DNA of 64,000 nt from Methylobacterium sp. C25 (GTDB taxonomy: Bacteria; Pseudomonadota; Alphaproteobacteria; Rhizobiales; Beijerinckiaceae), in assembly GCF_021352225.1 (NCBI RefSeq), contig NZ_JAAUVI010000002.1, forward strand, positions 62,001 through 126,000, in the 5' to 3' direction. This document shows, one piece after another, positions 24,284 through 32,229 of the stretch. A program made the position numbers and the translations under genes. Position 1 is the first letter of the stretch, and the number at the start of each line of letters is the position of its first letter. The notes below the pieces were generated by a model. It ran no database searches and was not told the origin of the DNA. It saw nothing but the letters and a program-made list of their open reading frames with translations.

Positions 24284-24895
24284 CTAGATGCGGATCACTT
24301 GGGGGTCAAAATCATCAGCTGCATCGTCGGCCTCAAGCAGCGCGGAGCCGTCGTCCTCATCGCCGAAGCAAAGATAGATGCGCTCGATGAAGGCGGAGAA
24401 GGTGCCGGACGAGACGACTGGCCGAGACAGCTCCGCCGCGCCTTTTTCATCGACCATCAGGTAGAAAGTCGCTTCGCCGTCCGACGGGGCTGCTGCGAAG
24501 GTTGGAAGCTCCCCGAACATGTTGCCGATACAGGTCCGCTCGGCTCCTGCGCCCTTGCCGGACCGGGGCTTCGGGGTCGCGCTATAGTCGCACGCTACAT
24601 CGACGTTGCTGAAGACTACCCGAACCTTCTCGTCATCGTTCCAAATTGCTTCGACGCCGTTCGGCCGTTCGACGCGCCATCCTCTACCGACAAACTCGTT
24701 CCGAAGCGCCCACGTGCCGTGCTGGTAGGCGAATGTTCCGGCAGCGTTCGCGCAATGGTGAGGTGTCGCGTTTGCTGCCTCGCTTCTTGCAACCCTAACC
24801 GCCCGAAGAAGACCTTCGCGGGTCAAGGCTAATTGCAGGATCCGCGGCTCAACCTCCCACGGCTTGCGCAGCACCACTGTTTCGATGAGACCCAT
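24284..24895 (-). CDS. Partner protein of XRE-ImmA module, unknown function
   Basis: 203 aa, GGAG before ATG 24895. The N-terminal half has helical segments (EPRILQLALTREGLLRAVRVARSEA). The middle is beta-rich (YQHGTWALRNEFVGRGWRVERPNG), and the C-terminus is very acidic (DEDDGSALLEADDAADDFDPQ). It has no catalytic motif, signal or membrane segment that I can recognise. It is first in a two-gene operon with the HTH-peptidase and lies just after a 48-bp dyad that should be the operator. It could be the effector or target of the peptidase; this is inference only. Confidence 0.75.
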   Translation of the reverse strand: MGLIETVVLRKPWEVEPRILQLALTREGLLRAVRVARSEAANATPHHCANAAGTFAYQHGTWALRNEFVGRGWRVERPNGVEAIWNDDEKVRVVFSNVDVACDYSATPKPRSGKGAGAERTCIGNMFGELPTFAAAPSDGEATFYLMVDEKGAAELSRPVVSSGTFSAFIERIYLCFGDEDDGSALLEADDAADDFDPQVIRI

Positions 24896-24904
24896 CTGCC
24901 AACT

Positions 24905-24952
24905 CCATGTCGATTTTCATTACCTACTTGTAGGTCGCAAAAATCGACATGG
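24905..24952. promoter_or_regulatory. 48-bp hierarchical palindrome, probable operator
   Basis: Outer 13-bp arms CCATGTCGATTTT and AAAATCGACATGG and inner arms ACCTAC and GTAGGT share one centre (24,928.5), so 19 of 24 base pairs match. The dyad lies 10 bp upstream of the 203-aa gene start and overlaps its likely promoter. XRE proteins bind such dyads, so autoregulation by the HTH-ImmA protein is likely. Confidence 0.75.
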
Positions 24953-24955
24953 CAA
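24927..24955 (-). promoter_or_regulatory. Candidate promoter for the XRE-ImmA operon
   Basis: Minus strand TTGCCA (24,950-24,955), 17-bp spacer, TACAAG (24,927-24,932). The -10 sits at the centre of the palindrome, so a bound repressor would block it. The -10 match is weak. Confidence 0.4.
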
Positions 24956-24967
24956 CTAAGGTTTGGC

Positions 24968-25150
24968 CTACCGCTTCGCTGTTGCCTTTTGAGCGATCTC
25001 CGGCCGCCGCCCGCGCCGCGCCGCCCTTCTTACCCATTGCGGATGCGGCTTCATCCTTCTTGGGCTTAGCCGGGCCGTAGTCTTCTTCGTCCTCGCCGGT
25101 CGCGGTCCGCATCACCTTTACGGCGCTGCCGATCGCATTAGCGGGATGGC
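24968..25150 (-). pseudogene. Remnant of small conserved basic protein gene
   Basis: A frame reads NAIGSAVKVMRTATGEDEE, then KDEAASAMGKKGGAARAA, which is the usual start of a small protein common in Hyphomicrobiales (VKVMRIATGE..., ALGRKGG.ARA). It lacks an upstream start codon and then shifts frame: PEIAQKATAKR followed by stop, the expected C-terminus, is found one frame away. It looks like a deletion plus frameshift relic. The in-frame alternative (63 aa from 25,115) is less convincing. Confidence 0.5.
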
Positions 25151-25174
25151 GCTAGACCTCAGGTTCGGTGGCCA

Positions 25175-25489
25175 TCAGCGTGCATTTGCTTTGATTGCTT
25201 GCATAGTTGCAAAGAATGCTCGTACGTCCTCAGGATCGAGCACCCTTTCGCCCACCTTTATCCAGGGCTGCTTCCCATGATTGACTGGATGAATGACAGT
25301 CATAGCATAGATGATAGCTTCACCTAACAACCAGAAAGCTTCTGGATTTGGAGAGGGCGGTGTCTGGATATTTTTTAGATCGAAATTTGTTCTAGCTGGC
25401 GTGATCCCCAAAGGGAGCCAAACCAAGATTGCCGCCTCCTCCAACGAAAGCGAAAGACGATTTCCGGATGCGGTGGTAAAATCAGGCAC
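25175..25489 (-). CDS. Hypothetical phage/cargo protein
   Basis: 104 aa from GTG 25489, chosen because AGGGAG lies 7 nt upstream; a TTG at 25513 is possible. Contains a hydrophobic helix-like segment (LEEAAILVWLPLGITP) and FWLLGEAIIYAMTVIHP, then a KVGERVLDPEDVRAFFATMQAI helix. No membrane topology is certain. No family recognised. It is at the right edge of the cargo zone. Confidence 0.55.
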   Translation of the reverse strand: MPDFTTASGNRLSLSLEEAAILVWLPLGITPARTNFDLKNIQTPPSPNPEAFWLLGEAIIYAMTVIHPVNHGKQPWIKVGERVLDPEDVRAFFATMQAIKANAR

Positions 25490-25614
25490 GTTCAACTCCC
25501 TAATTGACGCCAAGCATACGCCAACGGGACGGCTCGCGCGAGGGATCGGAACGGGATCGTGAGGCCCGACCGTTCGGGATCACATTTCAAACTAAGACAC
25601 TATCCACGCGGATG

Positions 25615-26514
25615 TCACAGCCTCCGGATCTGCTTGAACTCAAGCTCGACGGGCGTCGCGCCACCGAAAATCGACACTGCCACCTTCAAGCGCGAGCGGA
25701 CGTCGTCGACTTCTTCGACTGTGGCATTGAAGCTGGCGAACGGGCCGTCCACGACGCGAACCACCTCACCGATCTCGATGGGGTCCGACAGGTCGAGGAT
25801 CGGCGCCGCGCCTATCACGCAGTTCGCAAAGTTCTGCATTTCCTTCGGTCGAACCAGCGCCACCACCAGTCCGACTAGACCTGCTGCGTCCTTTCCCTCG
25901 ACGCGTTCGTAGCGATCGACATTCCACGGGAACTCGCGCGCCGGCACCTCGACCTTGTCGCCGACCTCGACCTTGTCGAAGCGTGTCTCCAACGCATCTT
26001 GATGCTGGGCATCGGTGAGACGGCCGTACCTCTGGCCGGGAACGCGCTCGCCGAGCCAAGGGAAAGCCTTCTGCAGCTTGGCGAGATGCTCTTCGTTATC
26101 GACGCCCACGAACACCGTGCGTGCGACGAGCGGCACCCTGAGCTTCTGCTGTCGTCCTGAGGCTAGGACGCGCGTTACCTCGTCTTGAGCTCTGAAGTGC
26201 GGGATACCTTCCTGGCGGAGCTTCTGGCACAGCTCGTTTGTCCGGCCGACTGAGGCGCCGGCCATCACCCAGCGCTTGTCGTCGACGAGGTCGTGCTCGG
26301 CCCGGCGCTCGGCGATGCGTGCCGCCTCGCGTTCTAGCTGCTCCCGGACATGGCGTTCGCGCGGGCTCTCCGTCCGCGCGCTCTTCTTGGCCGATCCAGC
26401 AGCACGCGCCGCATCCTGCTCGCGCCGGATTTCTCCGCGCCGCATGAACGCCTTGTGGTCAGCCTCGCGGTCTCGCTTGATCCTGAGCCTCTGTTTCCGG
26501 GTCAATCGGCTCAT
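25615..26514 (-). CDS. Phage NusG paralogue (NGN + KOW), candidate antiterminator
   Basis: 299 aa. Residues about 1-80 are a highly charged Arg/Glu/Ala helix not found in housekeeping NusG. Residues about 82-165 read as an NGN domain ([38 protein letters not shown]). Residues about 245-299 are an excellent KOW match ([47 protein letters not shown]). NusG binds RNA polymerase and ribosomal protein S10 or Rho. A phage paralogue at the end of an early operon suggests processive antitermination of the late genes. Confidence 0.85.
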   Translation of the reverse strand: MSRLTRKQRLRIKRDREADHKAFMRRGEIRREQDAARAAGSAKKSARTESPRERHVREQLEREAARIAERRAEHDLVDDKRWVMAGASVGRTNELCQKLRQEGIPHFRAQDEVTRVLASGRQQKLRVPLVARTVFVGVDNEEHLAKLQKAFPWLGERVPGQRYGRLTDAQHQDALETRFDKVEVGDKVEVPAREFPWNVDRYERVEGKDAAGLVGLVVALVRPKEMQNFANCVIGAAPILDLSDPIEIGEVVRVVDGPFASFNATVEEVDDVRSRLKVAVSIFGGATPVELEFKQIRRL

Positions 26515-26783
26515 CGGCAGGGTCCGTTTGTCGGTGCTGCGACAGCGACCGCATCCTGTTGCGGTCGAGCGATGCGCTGGCTGGCGTCGAGGTAGGTGAG
26601 CGCGCGGCCGTCGGGACTGACGATGAAGGCCGGCCCGTTGAGCGCACTGGTGCCGGTGAAGTCGCTCAGAGCGCGCTCGACCTCGTCCCGGAGCAACTTG
26701 CGCCAGGTTTCGACGTCGACGCCGTAGGCCCGTTCCATCCAGCGCAGAAGCGCGTGATCGGTGATGGCGAGGGCTACCGTCAT
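26511..26783 (-). CDS. Hypothetical phage protein
   Basis: 90 aa overlapping both neighbours by a few bases (ATGA type). N-terminal [28 protein letters not shown] is helical, then [13 protein letters not shown] is a beta hairpin. No motif recognised. Part of the early operon between the GcrA-like and NusG-like genes. Confidence 0.65.
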   Translation of the reverse strand: MTVALAITDHALLRWMERAYGVDVETWRKLLRDEVERALSDFTGTSALNGPAFIVSPDGRALTYLDASQRIARPQQDAVAVAAPTNGPCR

Positions 26784-27373
26784 CGCCAGATCCCGGTGCG
26801 CTCGTTGCCCTTCAGCTTGGTCGGCGTGACGTTGACGCGCTCCTGCCTCGGCTGGAACACTCGGGCTCGGTGCGCTTCACACCAGGATCCGTGAGGATCG
26901 TTTCGGCTGGCCGTAGTCGCCTCACCGCAGAACAGGTGCGGGCTGTGATCCGTGAGGGCGTAGCGGCATTGGAAGAGGCCGAGCTCGTGGAGTGGAATGC
27001 CGGTCGCGGCTGGCTGCTGTGGTTCGATCGGCCGCGGGAAAAGCGCCACCACGCGGGGCTCCGGCGGCCGCGGCGGTGCCCGGCGCTCGACACCGGCACG
27101 TTCTCCGTTCTTCACGCCATGCGGCCGTCCTGTGCTCTGCTGGCGCTTGCCCTTCCCGCATAGCCCCATCCTGGCGATCTTGCCGGAGACGCAGCTTCGG
27201 GAGACGGGCCGATTCAGGATCTCGGTCAGATCATCGGCGATCGCGCCGGCACTCAGGCCATCCTGTGTCCAGAGCTTCACGAAGCGTGCCGTGATTGCCG
27301 GAGACCAGATGCCCTCGGGATTGTAGGGCTCGGAGACGATGTGATGGTCAGTGAGAGGCTTGCACTTGGCCAT
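26780..27373 (-). CDS. GcrA-like cell-cycle regulator, phage-encoded
   Basis: 197 aa from ATG 27373, coupled to the preceding stop (TAATG). The N-terminal helix-turn-helix [28 protein letters not shown], then [17 protein letters not shown], matches the GcrA DNA-binding domain (W-x-RL-W-x-E-G-S-x-x-I, V-x-GK-x-x-RLGL). The C-terminus [30 protein letters not shown] gives the Cys/His cluster of GcrA's sigma70-interacting end. In Caulobacter GcrA acts on promoters bearing GANTC methylation. A phage copy could redirect host or phage transcription. Confidence 0.8.
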   Translation of the reverse strand: MAKCKPLTDHHIVSEPYNPEGIWSPAITARFVKLWTQDGLSAGAIADDLTEILNRPVSRSCVSGKIARMGLCGKGKRQQSTGRPHGVKNGERAGVERRAPPRPPEPRVVALFPRPIEPQQPAATGIPLHELGLFQCRYALTDHSPHLFCGEATTASRNDPHGSWCEAHRARVFQPRQERVNVTPTKLKGNERTGIWR

Positions 27374-28101
27374 TAGGCTGCGTCCTCGGTTTCTTTCGTC
27401 TGGGGATTGGGCTCGGCTTCGGCCGCTCGCTCTGCCGCCTCTCGACGGGCGGTGCGCTCGGCGAGCTCCGCCATCGCCGCAGGGTTGCGGTGTGGCCGCT
27501 CGGGTTCGCGTGGTTGGGCTGAACGCATCCGCGAGCGCTCCGCCGTCTCCTTCACGAACTGCGCATGATGCTCGGCGATCTTGGCGTGGTCCGCCTCGGT
27601 CGGGCTTTCGTAGACCTCGGCGTCGAGCACGAGCTTGATGCGCCCGCGCTCGGCCAAGGTGTCGGCGATGGCGAGGCGACATTCGTGCGCGACCTGCGCT
27701 GGCATCGGCGCGTAGGTCCGATCACCAAGGTATCCGTGCATGAACCGTGAGCAGACGTTCTCGACGATGGGCTCGGGAAACGGCGTCAGCATCAGCACGT
27801 AGCCCTCGATCGCGTCGTCGCTAGCGCTGTTCGCGATGACAAGGTTGCCGCGCATCAGCTCGACAGCGCGGACGATGGCGGCGCGGCGCGACGGGCTCAG
27901 CCAGCGGTCGATGTCGTCCACACGGGCCAGCATCAGGGCTCGCTCGCCCTCAGTGGGCGCGAGGCGGGAAGCCAAGGCGCGGCGGCGCCAGTCGGAGCCG
28001 TCCTCCAGGCGGTTCGTGAACGTCCTGATGAGGGTGTCGGTCCTGGGGTCCGCTGGCGCCAAAGTGCCCTTCAGCGTCAGCTTCGCTAGGGTCCTGGTCA
28101 T
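27373..28101 (-). CDS. Hypothetical phage protein next to replication gene
   Basis: 242 aa with a strong GGAGG six nt before ATG 28101. Helical N-terminus with many Arg and Asp (RTFTNRLEDGSDWRRRALASRLAPTEGE), a middle hydrophobic part (VELMRGNLVIANSASDDAIEGYVLMLTPFPEPIVENVCSRF), and a charged C-terminal coil. Its first 152 nt overlap the end of the DUF1376 gene in another frame. No family recognised. The location suggests a replication or loader accessory role. Confidence 0.7.
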   Translation of the reverse strand: MTRTLAKLTLKGTLAPADPRTDTLIRTFTNRLEDGSDWRRRALASRLAPTEGERALMLARVDDIDRWLSPSRRAAIVRAVELMRGNLVIANSASDDAIEGYVLMLTPFPEPIVENVCSRFMHGYLGDRTYAPMPAQVAHECRLAIADTLAERGRIKLVLDAEVYESPTEADHAKIAEHHAQFVKETAERSRMRSAQPREPERPHRNPAAMAELAERTARREAAERAAEAEPNPQTKETEDAA

Positions 28102-28921
28102 GCCTGTCCTCCATCAACTCGAGGTGAGCCTGTCGGGCGCGGTCGAAGGCGCGCTGCTGGGGCGATGAGGCGTGTCCGTTGGGCGAGGCACGGGCCGGCG
28201 GCAGCGGCGGCTCGGCCGGCTGGTCGGCCCAGCGCCCTTGGTTCAGCCACGTCGTGGGGTGGCACCAATCGCGGGTCGGAGGCTTGCTGGCCTTGTAGCG
28301 GGCGAGGCCGTCCACGATCTCGGCGAACGAGACGCGGTCGCTGCGGCGAACGATGTCGAAGGCCCTCCGGGCGGCATCCTTCCCGACCTTGTGGGGGTAG
28401 GCAGCCCAGAACTCGTCGAAAGCCCGCGGAGGAAATGCGGAGTCCGCACGCGGATCAGATAGAGGTTCTGCCTCTATCTGATCTCTATCTCTCCCTCTTA
28501 CTCTTTCTCTGCTTGATTTCGCTCCAACTGGGGTTGGAGCAACCGCTACATCAGCGTCGTTTGTTTTCAGGGACTTGCGGCGATTGTCTTGGGCCTGTGT
28601 TCCACCGATGTGCCCTGCGTCTGCCTGTTGTGTGCGGCGCGTCTCCCTCGCGTCTAGCTCACGTGTCACCCGGGTGTTGGTCAGATGTCCGTCGCGTTCG
28701 ACGACTTTTCCGGCCTCGACGAGGTCCACGAGGAGCTTGCGAGCTTTGTTCGGATGGCACCGCCAGATGCGAGCGAGCGTCGTTGCGGCGCTCGGGATGG
28801 CGGCCTTGCGGCGGTAGAGCTGATGGCAGAGGCGCAGATACGCGGCCTCCTGTTCGAGCGTCAGCTCGTCGGTGCCCTCGTCCCAGGCTTCGAAGTCCAT
28901 CTTGTAGAATTCGCCTGGCAT
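27950..28921 (-). CDS. Replication-associated DUF1376 protein
   Basis: 323 aa. Residues 1-100 are a clear DUF1376/YdaU-type domain (FYKMDFEAWDEGTDELTLEQEAAYLRLCHQLYRR, IWRCHPNKARKLLVDLVEAGKV). A linker follows, then FDEFWAAYPHKVGKDAARRAFDIV, a segment typical of phage replication/loader proteins. The last 50 residues lie over the start of the next gene in another frame and may be dispensable. It is probably the origin-binding or helicase-recruiting protein; no DnaB or polymerase is seen in the window. Confidence 0.8.
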   Translation of the reverse strand: MPGEFYKMDFEAWDEGTDELTLEQEAAYLRLCHQLYRRKAAIPSAATTLARIWRCHPNKARKLLVDLVEAGKVVERDGHLTNTRVTRELDARETRRTQQADAGHIGGTQAQDNRRKSLKTNDADVAVAPTPVGAKSSRERVRGRDRDQIEAEPLSDPRADSAFPPRAFDEFWAAYPHKVGKDAARRAFDIVRRSDRVSFAEIVDGLARYKASKPPTRDWCHPTTWLNQGRWADQPAEPPLPPARASPNGHASSPQQRAFDRARQAHLELMEDRHDQDPSEADAEGHFGASGPQDRHPHQDVHEPPGGRLRLAPPRLGFPPRAH

Positions 28922-28927
28922 GGGCGC

Positions 28928-29305
28928 TTACTCCGCATTCGCGGAGGCGTCGCCGGGCGCGGGCGAGGACGCGACGAGCTTCGCTGCGCGATAGAACGTC
29001 GTGGTGCCCTCACGCTTTCGCTCAACGGTCAGGCTCTCGGCCTTGGCGAGCGTGCTGATTGCGCCTCGGATTGTGTGAGGCTGCCAGCCGAGGGCGGACT
29101 GCAGTCGGTCGGCACGCTGCCAGCCGGCGAGCAGCATCCCGCGCAGGATGGCGCGCTTCGTGTCGGTGGGTGAGGCCTTAATCTTGGGCTTGTTCGATCC
29201 GATGACGAAGCCACCCTCGCAGGCCACGACGGAATCGGGATCGAGCCCCTGTTTGCGCGCGTCACGGCGCGCGTTCGATCTCACGGTGTAGATCTTCGGC
29301 TTCAT
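28928..29305 (-). CDS. Winged-helix hypothetical protein (DUF3489-like)
   Basis: 125 aa. Contains TDTKRAILRGMLLAGWQRADRLQSALGWQPHTIRGAISTLAKAE, the pattern of DUF3489-type winged helices. Its N-terminus is basic. The reading frame starts just inside the end of the methyltransferase gene. DNA-binding is plausible; targets unknown. Confidence 0.6.
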   Translation of the reverse strand: MKPKIYTVRSNARRDARKQGLDPDSVVACEGGFVIGSNKPKIKASPTDTKRAILRGMLLAGWQRADRLQSALGWQPHTIRGAISTLAKAESLTVERKREGTTTFYRAAKLVASSPAPGDASANAE

Positions 29306-30093
29306 GCCGATTCTCCGAAGAGGAAGGATTGATCGGGGCAGAGCTGCTGGCGCTTGAAGCGGCCGGGCGCCTTAAGGGCAGCCTCGATGCGGCGGCAGGA
29401 CAGGTCGAACCAGCGCGTGTCTTGCTCGATGCCGACGAAGCAGCGGCCTGTCTTCACGGCAGCGACGCCGGTGGTGCCGGAGCCCATGAACGGGTCGCAG
29501 ATGAGTTGGTCTGGCTGGCTGTAGAGGCTCACTAGCTCGACCATCAGCGGCACTGGCTTCTCGGTCGGATGCTCGCCCTGGCGATCGGCGTTCACGAGGT
29601 GAGTGAACACGCCGCGCCGGCCGCCGCCGTTCCAGCTACGATGGCCGCGACCGCACCATGCCGTGACCATGCACTCAGCGCCGCGGGCCGCGCCCTGGCC
29701 GTTGAATCGCGGCGAGGCGTCCGGCTTCACCCAGAACAGCGTCGTGTCGTATTTCGCCTTGGCGGCCTGGAGAGCGTCGCGCCAGGCGCGGACGCCCTCT
29801 GCGAGGGTGAAGAGCAGGCACCAGCCGTCAGAGGCGGCGACGCAGGCGGCGGCAACAGCGTCGCGCGTTCCGTTGATGCCGACGAAGCCGAGGTCGCCGT
29901 ACATGGCGCGGCCGTCCGAGCGGACGATGCGCCGCTCCTTGGCGCCCTCGTGCAGCTCGTCCTCGTACGGAGGATCGCTGAAGATGTGCGCGACGGAGCC
30001 GAGGGTCGGCAGGATGTCCAGGCAATCGCCCAGGTGAAGGGTAATGCCGTCGGCGATTTGTTCGGTGCGGAGGCTCAAGCCCGAGCCCTCCAT
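29302..30093 (-). CDS. DNA methyltransferase, beta class (N6-adenine/N4-cytosine)
   Basis: 263 aa from ATG 30093; a TTG at 30078 with GGAGGG upstream is an alternative. SDPPYED (residues 39-45) is catalytic motif IV. The AdoMet motif DPFMGSGTTGVAA is near the C-terminus, so the order IV then I marks the beta class to which CcrM belongs. Between them, GEHPTEKPVPLM is motif X-like. It is a solitary enzyme with no nuclease partner nearby. It may protect phage DNA or alter host epigenetic marks. Specificity cannot be read from sequence. Confidence 0.88.
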   Translation of the reverse strand: MEGSGLSLRTEQIADGITLHLGDCLDILPTLGSVAHIFSDPPYEDELHEGAKERRIVRSDGRAMYGDLGFVGINGTRDAVAAACVAASDGWCLLFTLAEGVRAWRDALQAAKAKYDTTLFWVKPDASPRFNGQGAARGAECMVTAWCGRGHRSWNGGGRRGVFTHLVNADRQGEHPTEKPVPLMVELVSLYSQPDQLICDPFMGSGTTGVAAVKTGRCFVGIEQDTRWFDLSCRRIEAALKAPGRFKRQQLCPDQSFLFGESA

Positions 30094-30275
30094 GCAGCGG
30101 CCTCGGCGATAGTCGCCGCGATGATCTGCTCGGCCGTCAGAGAGATCCGGCCGTCTCCGGCGCATTCATTGCAGCCCGGTCGGATCTTCATCTGCCAATT
30201 GCGCGACCGAGGCTTTCCCTGTGGAAAGCAGCACGAGCACCAGCGGCCATTGCCGATGAGGAAGCGGTCAGGCAT
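30075..30275 (-). CDS. Small Cys-rich hypothetical protein
   Basis: 66 aa; ATG overlaps the previous gene's end and its stop lies inside the methyltransferase start. CSCCFPQ and GCNECAG pairs suggest a small zinc-binding fold, followed by a helix (LTAEQIIAATIAEAAAW). Function unknown. Confidence 0.5.
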   Translation of the reverse strand: MPDRFLIGNGRWCSCCFPQGKPRSRNWQMKIRPGCNECAGDGRISLTAEQIIAATIAEAAAWRARA

Positions 30276-30501
30276 CGCCCTGCCCTTCCTTCTTGCCGAC
30301 CTGCCGCCACGTCTGCTGCCAGGACAGGATCCGATAGACGTCGGCTTCAGTGACCGGCTTGCCGTGGTGGTTTCGGTAGCCTTGGGCCGCGAGGGTTTTC
30401 GCGATGTCGTAGCTGTCGCGCTTCTTCGCCCAGAGGTCGGCGACCTCTCGATGCAGGGCGCTCCCGTCGGATTGGAATGGCGTGCGGGCGGCGGCCATCA
30501 T
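30268..30501 (-). CDS. Small HTH-like hypothetical protein
   Basis: 77 aa. REVADLWAKKRDSYDIAKTLAAQGYRNHHGKPVTEADVYRIL looks like a helix-turn-helix of the recombinase/homeodomain type. It overlaps both neighbours slightly. No clear family. Confidence 0.55.
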   Translation of the reverse strand: MMAAARTPFQSDGSALHREVADLWAKKRDSYDIAKTLAAQGYRNHHGKPVTEADVYRILSWQQTWRQVGKKEGQGDA

Positions 30502-31073
30502 CGGCGCAGCCCCGCGATGACGGTCTCGACCTGACCGAGCGACGCACCGGTGGCGATCGCGATGAGCTTGGGCGCCATGCCGTCGCGATGGCGGAGCTCG
30601 ATCTCGGCCGCGATCTGGTCCTCGACCGGGACGGCCATGAGGACCATGCGGATGTCTTTGGGTTCGGTGCCGGGGTGCGGGCGGACTTCTCTAACGAACC
30701 GCTCTGTGGCTGCCGCGATGATGCCGGCCTGGGCCGCCGCATCGAGGCATGGCGCCGTGCGGTTCTCAGGCTTCCCGGTGAAGGACGGCATGTAGATGTC
30801 GACGTCGCAGAGGCCTGCGATGCGACCGGGTGCCGGAATGGTCGAGCTGATCGCGAGCACGGCGCCCTGCAGCCAGACCTTATAAGCTTGGGTGCAGATC
30901 CGGGTGTCGCCGACGCGGAAGAACGAGGTCGTGGTCTTCGGCGGCAGCGCGAACCGGATCTCTACTTGTCGCACGATGGGGCGACGCATGTAGACGCCGC
31001 GCTGCTCCGGTCGCTTGTGGAGCGCCTCGGTGCGTTTGATGCGCTTCTGTGCTGTCGGGGAGAGCGCGGCCAT
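30498..31073 (-). CDS. RusA-like protein (possibly degenerate Holliday junction resolvase)
   Basis: 191 aa. TQAYKVWLQGAVLAI, then VDIYMPS and PENRTAPCLDAAAQAGIIAA follow the RusA layout (A-Y-x-x-W ... V-x-I ... D-x-D-N-x-x-K-x-x-L-D-A-L-x-x-x-G-I-I). The usual catalytic Asp positions before the Asn and after the Ile are replaced, so activity is doubtful. Located in the early operon between the GapR-like and HTH-like genes. Confidence 0.5.
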   Translation of the reverse strand: MAALSPTAQKRIKRTEALHKRPEQRGVYMRRPIVRQVEIRFALPPKTTTSFFRVGDTRICTQAYKVWLQGAVLAISSTIPAPGRIAGLCDVDIYMPSFTGKPENRTAPCLDAAAQAGIIAAATERFVREVRPHPGTEPKDIRMVLMAVPVEDQIAAEIELRHRDGMAPKLIAIATGASLGQVETVIAGLRR

Positions 31074-31076
31074 GGC

Positions 31077-31358
31077 CTAGACCGCCATCCCGAGGGCTTG
31101 GCAGTAGAGCTCTAGGATTGCCTCCTGCTCCTGGCGTTCGCTGTGGTCCTGCTTCCTGATCTTGAGGATGGCGCGGACAGCCTTCACGTCGAACCCGCGC
31201 CCTTTCAGCTCCGAGAACACCTCGGAGATGTCCTGCTTGATGGCGTCAGCCTCTTCCGCGAGCCGCTCGATGCGCTCGATGAACTGCTTGAGTTCGTCGG
31301 CTGCGACGCCCTCGGCGGAGGAAACAGGGGCTTGTTGCCCGGGACGTCCCGTGCTCAT
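31077..31358 (-). CDS. GapR-like nucleoid-associated protein (DUF2312)
   Basis: 93 aa, close to Caulobacter GapR in length. ADELKQFIERIERLAEEADAIKQDISEVFSELKGRGFDVKAVRAILKIRKQDHSERQEQEAILELYCQALG is a near-complete DUF2312 match, including the coiled-coil and R-Q-E-Q-E-A. GapR wraps overtwisted DNA ahead of forks and RNA polymerase and is required for normal replication in alphaproteobacteria. A phage version may assist phage replication or interfere with host forks. Confidence 0.88.
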   Translation of the reverse strand: MSTGRPGQQAPVSSAEGVAADELKQFIERIERLAEEADAIKQDISEVFSELKGRGFDVKAVRAILKIRKQDHSERQEQEAILELYCQALGMAV

Positions 31359-31441
31359 GTGCGGTTCTCCAAAAGTATCGTGACTGCGACCGCTCGAGCT
31401 TCCGTCTCAGGGAAAAGCTCGGGCGGTTTGCTTTTTGTGGC

Positions 31442-31921
31442 TCAGGCGGCGACGGGCTGCTGGGCTTCGCCGGCCGTGCGGGTGCCGAGGCCGATTCCCT
31501 TGGCGAGCGCGGAGCGGGCCGCCGAATAGCTGGCGGCGACCATCGGATAGTCGGCCGGCAGTCCGAACTGCGCCCGGTAGCTCTCTGGGGTCATCCCGTT
31601 CGTCGAGAGGTGGCGCTTCAACGTCTTGTAGGAGGCGCCGTCGATGAAGGAGATGAGCGCGTCCGGAGTGATGGATTTCCGGATCTGGGCGGGGGTGGCC
31701 TTCTCGCTGAGCTCGGGGCGCGCGGTCTCCGGCGCCGATGGCTGGCCGAGGGTCGTCACCGTTCCGTGCACGCTCTTGATGAGCGACGGCAGAGCTTCGG
31801 CCGTCACCGCGTTGTTCGAGACGTAGGCAGAGACGATGTCGCCAACGATGCTGATGGTCGGATCGAAGCGGGCGCCGGTATCGGTCAGCGGCAGACGGTG
31901 GACGGTCGAGGACTCGGACAT
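31442..31921 (-). CDS. MucR/Ros-family transcriptional regulator
   Basis: 159 aa, GGAG eight nt before ATG 31921. ATPAQIRKSITPDALISFIDGASYKTLKRHLSTNG, then MTPESYRAQFGLPADYPMVAASYSAARSALAKGIGLG is the MucR zinc-finger and C-terminal signature. The usual first Cys of the zinc knot is Ser here (LISFIDG), and the second His position is Asn, so metal binding is doubtful. MucR silences many surface and cell-cycle genes. A phage copy could compete for those sites. Confidence 0.85.
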   Translation of the reverse strand: MSESSTVHRLPLTDTGARFDPTISIVGDIVSAYVSNNAVTAEALPSLIKSVHGTVTTLGQPSAPETARPELSEKATPAQIRKSITPDALISFIDGASYKTLKRHLSTNGMTPESYRAQFGLPADYPMVAASYSAARSALAKGIGLGTRTAGEAQQPVAA

Positions 31922-31968
31922 GGTCGGCACTCCAACAGGGTGACGGGATCCGCCCGTCGGCGGGGAGT

Positions 31969-32229
31969 TCAGGTGCTTGGGCTGACGACCGCCGGGAGAT
32001 CGGCGGATCGCCGCGGCACACGCAGGTCTGAGGAGGTGTCATCCGCGCTCACCTCCGCCTCTCGGCAGGCGCGCAGGATCTGCTCGGCGTAGTGGCGGGC
32101 GCCGTAGACGGGGAGGAGGAGTTCGCCGTGCGGCGCAGTGATTGCGAGGCGGACGTTGCCGGTGTCGGCCGCGACCACGGCGACGCTGGAGTTGATGCGG
32201 ACGGAGCCGCCGGACAGCTCGACCTTCAT
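31969..32229 (-). CDS. Small hypothetical protein
   Basis: 86 aa from ATG 32229, overlapping the TSCPD-like gene stop. Beta-rich N-terminus (VELSGGSVRINSSVAVVAAD) and LLLPVYGARHYAEQILRACREAE. No family recognised. Part of the early operon. Confidence 0.55.
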   Translation of the reverse strand: MKVELSGGSVRINSSVAVVAADTGNVRLAITAPHGELLLPVYGARHYAEQILRACREAEVSADDTSSDLRVPRRSADLPAVVSPST

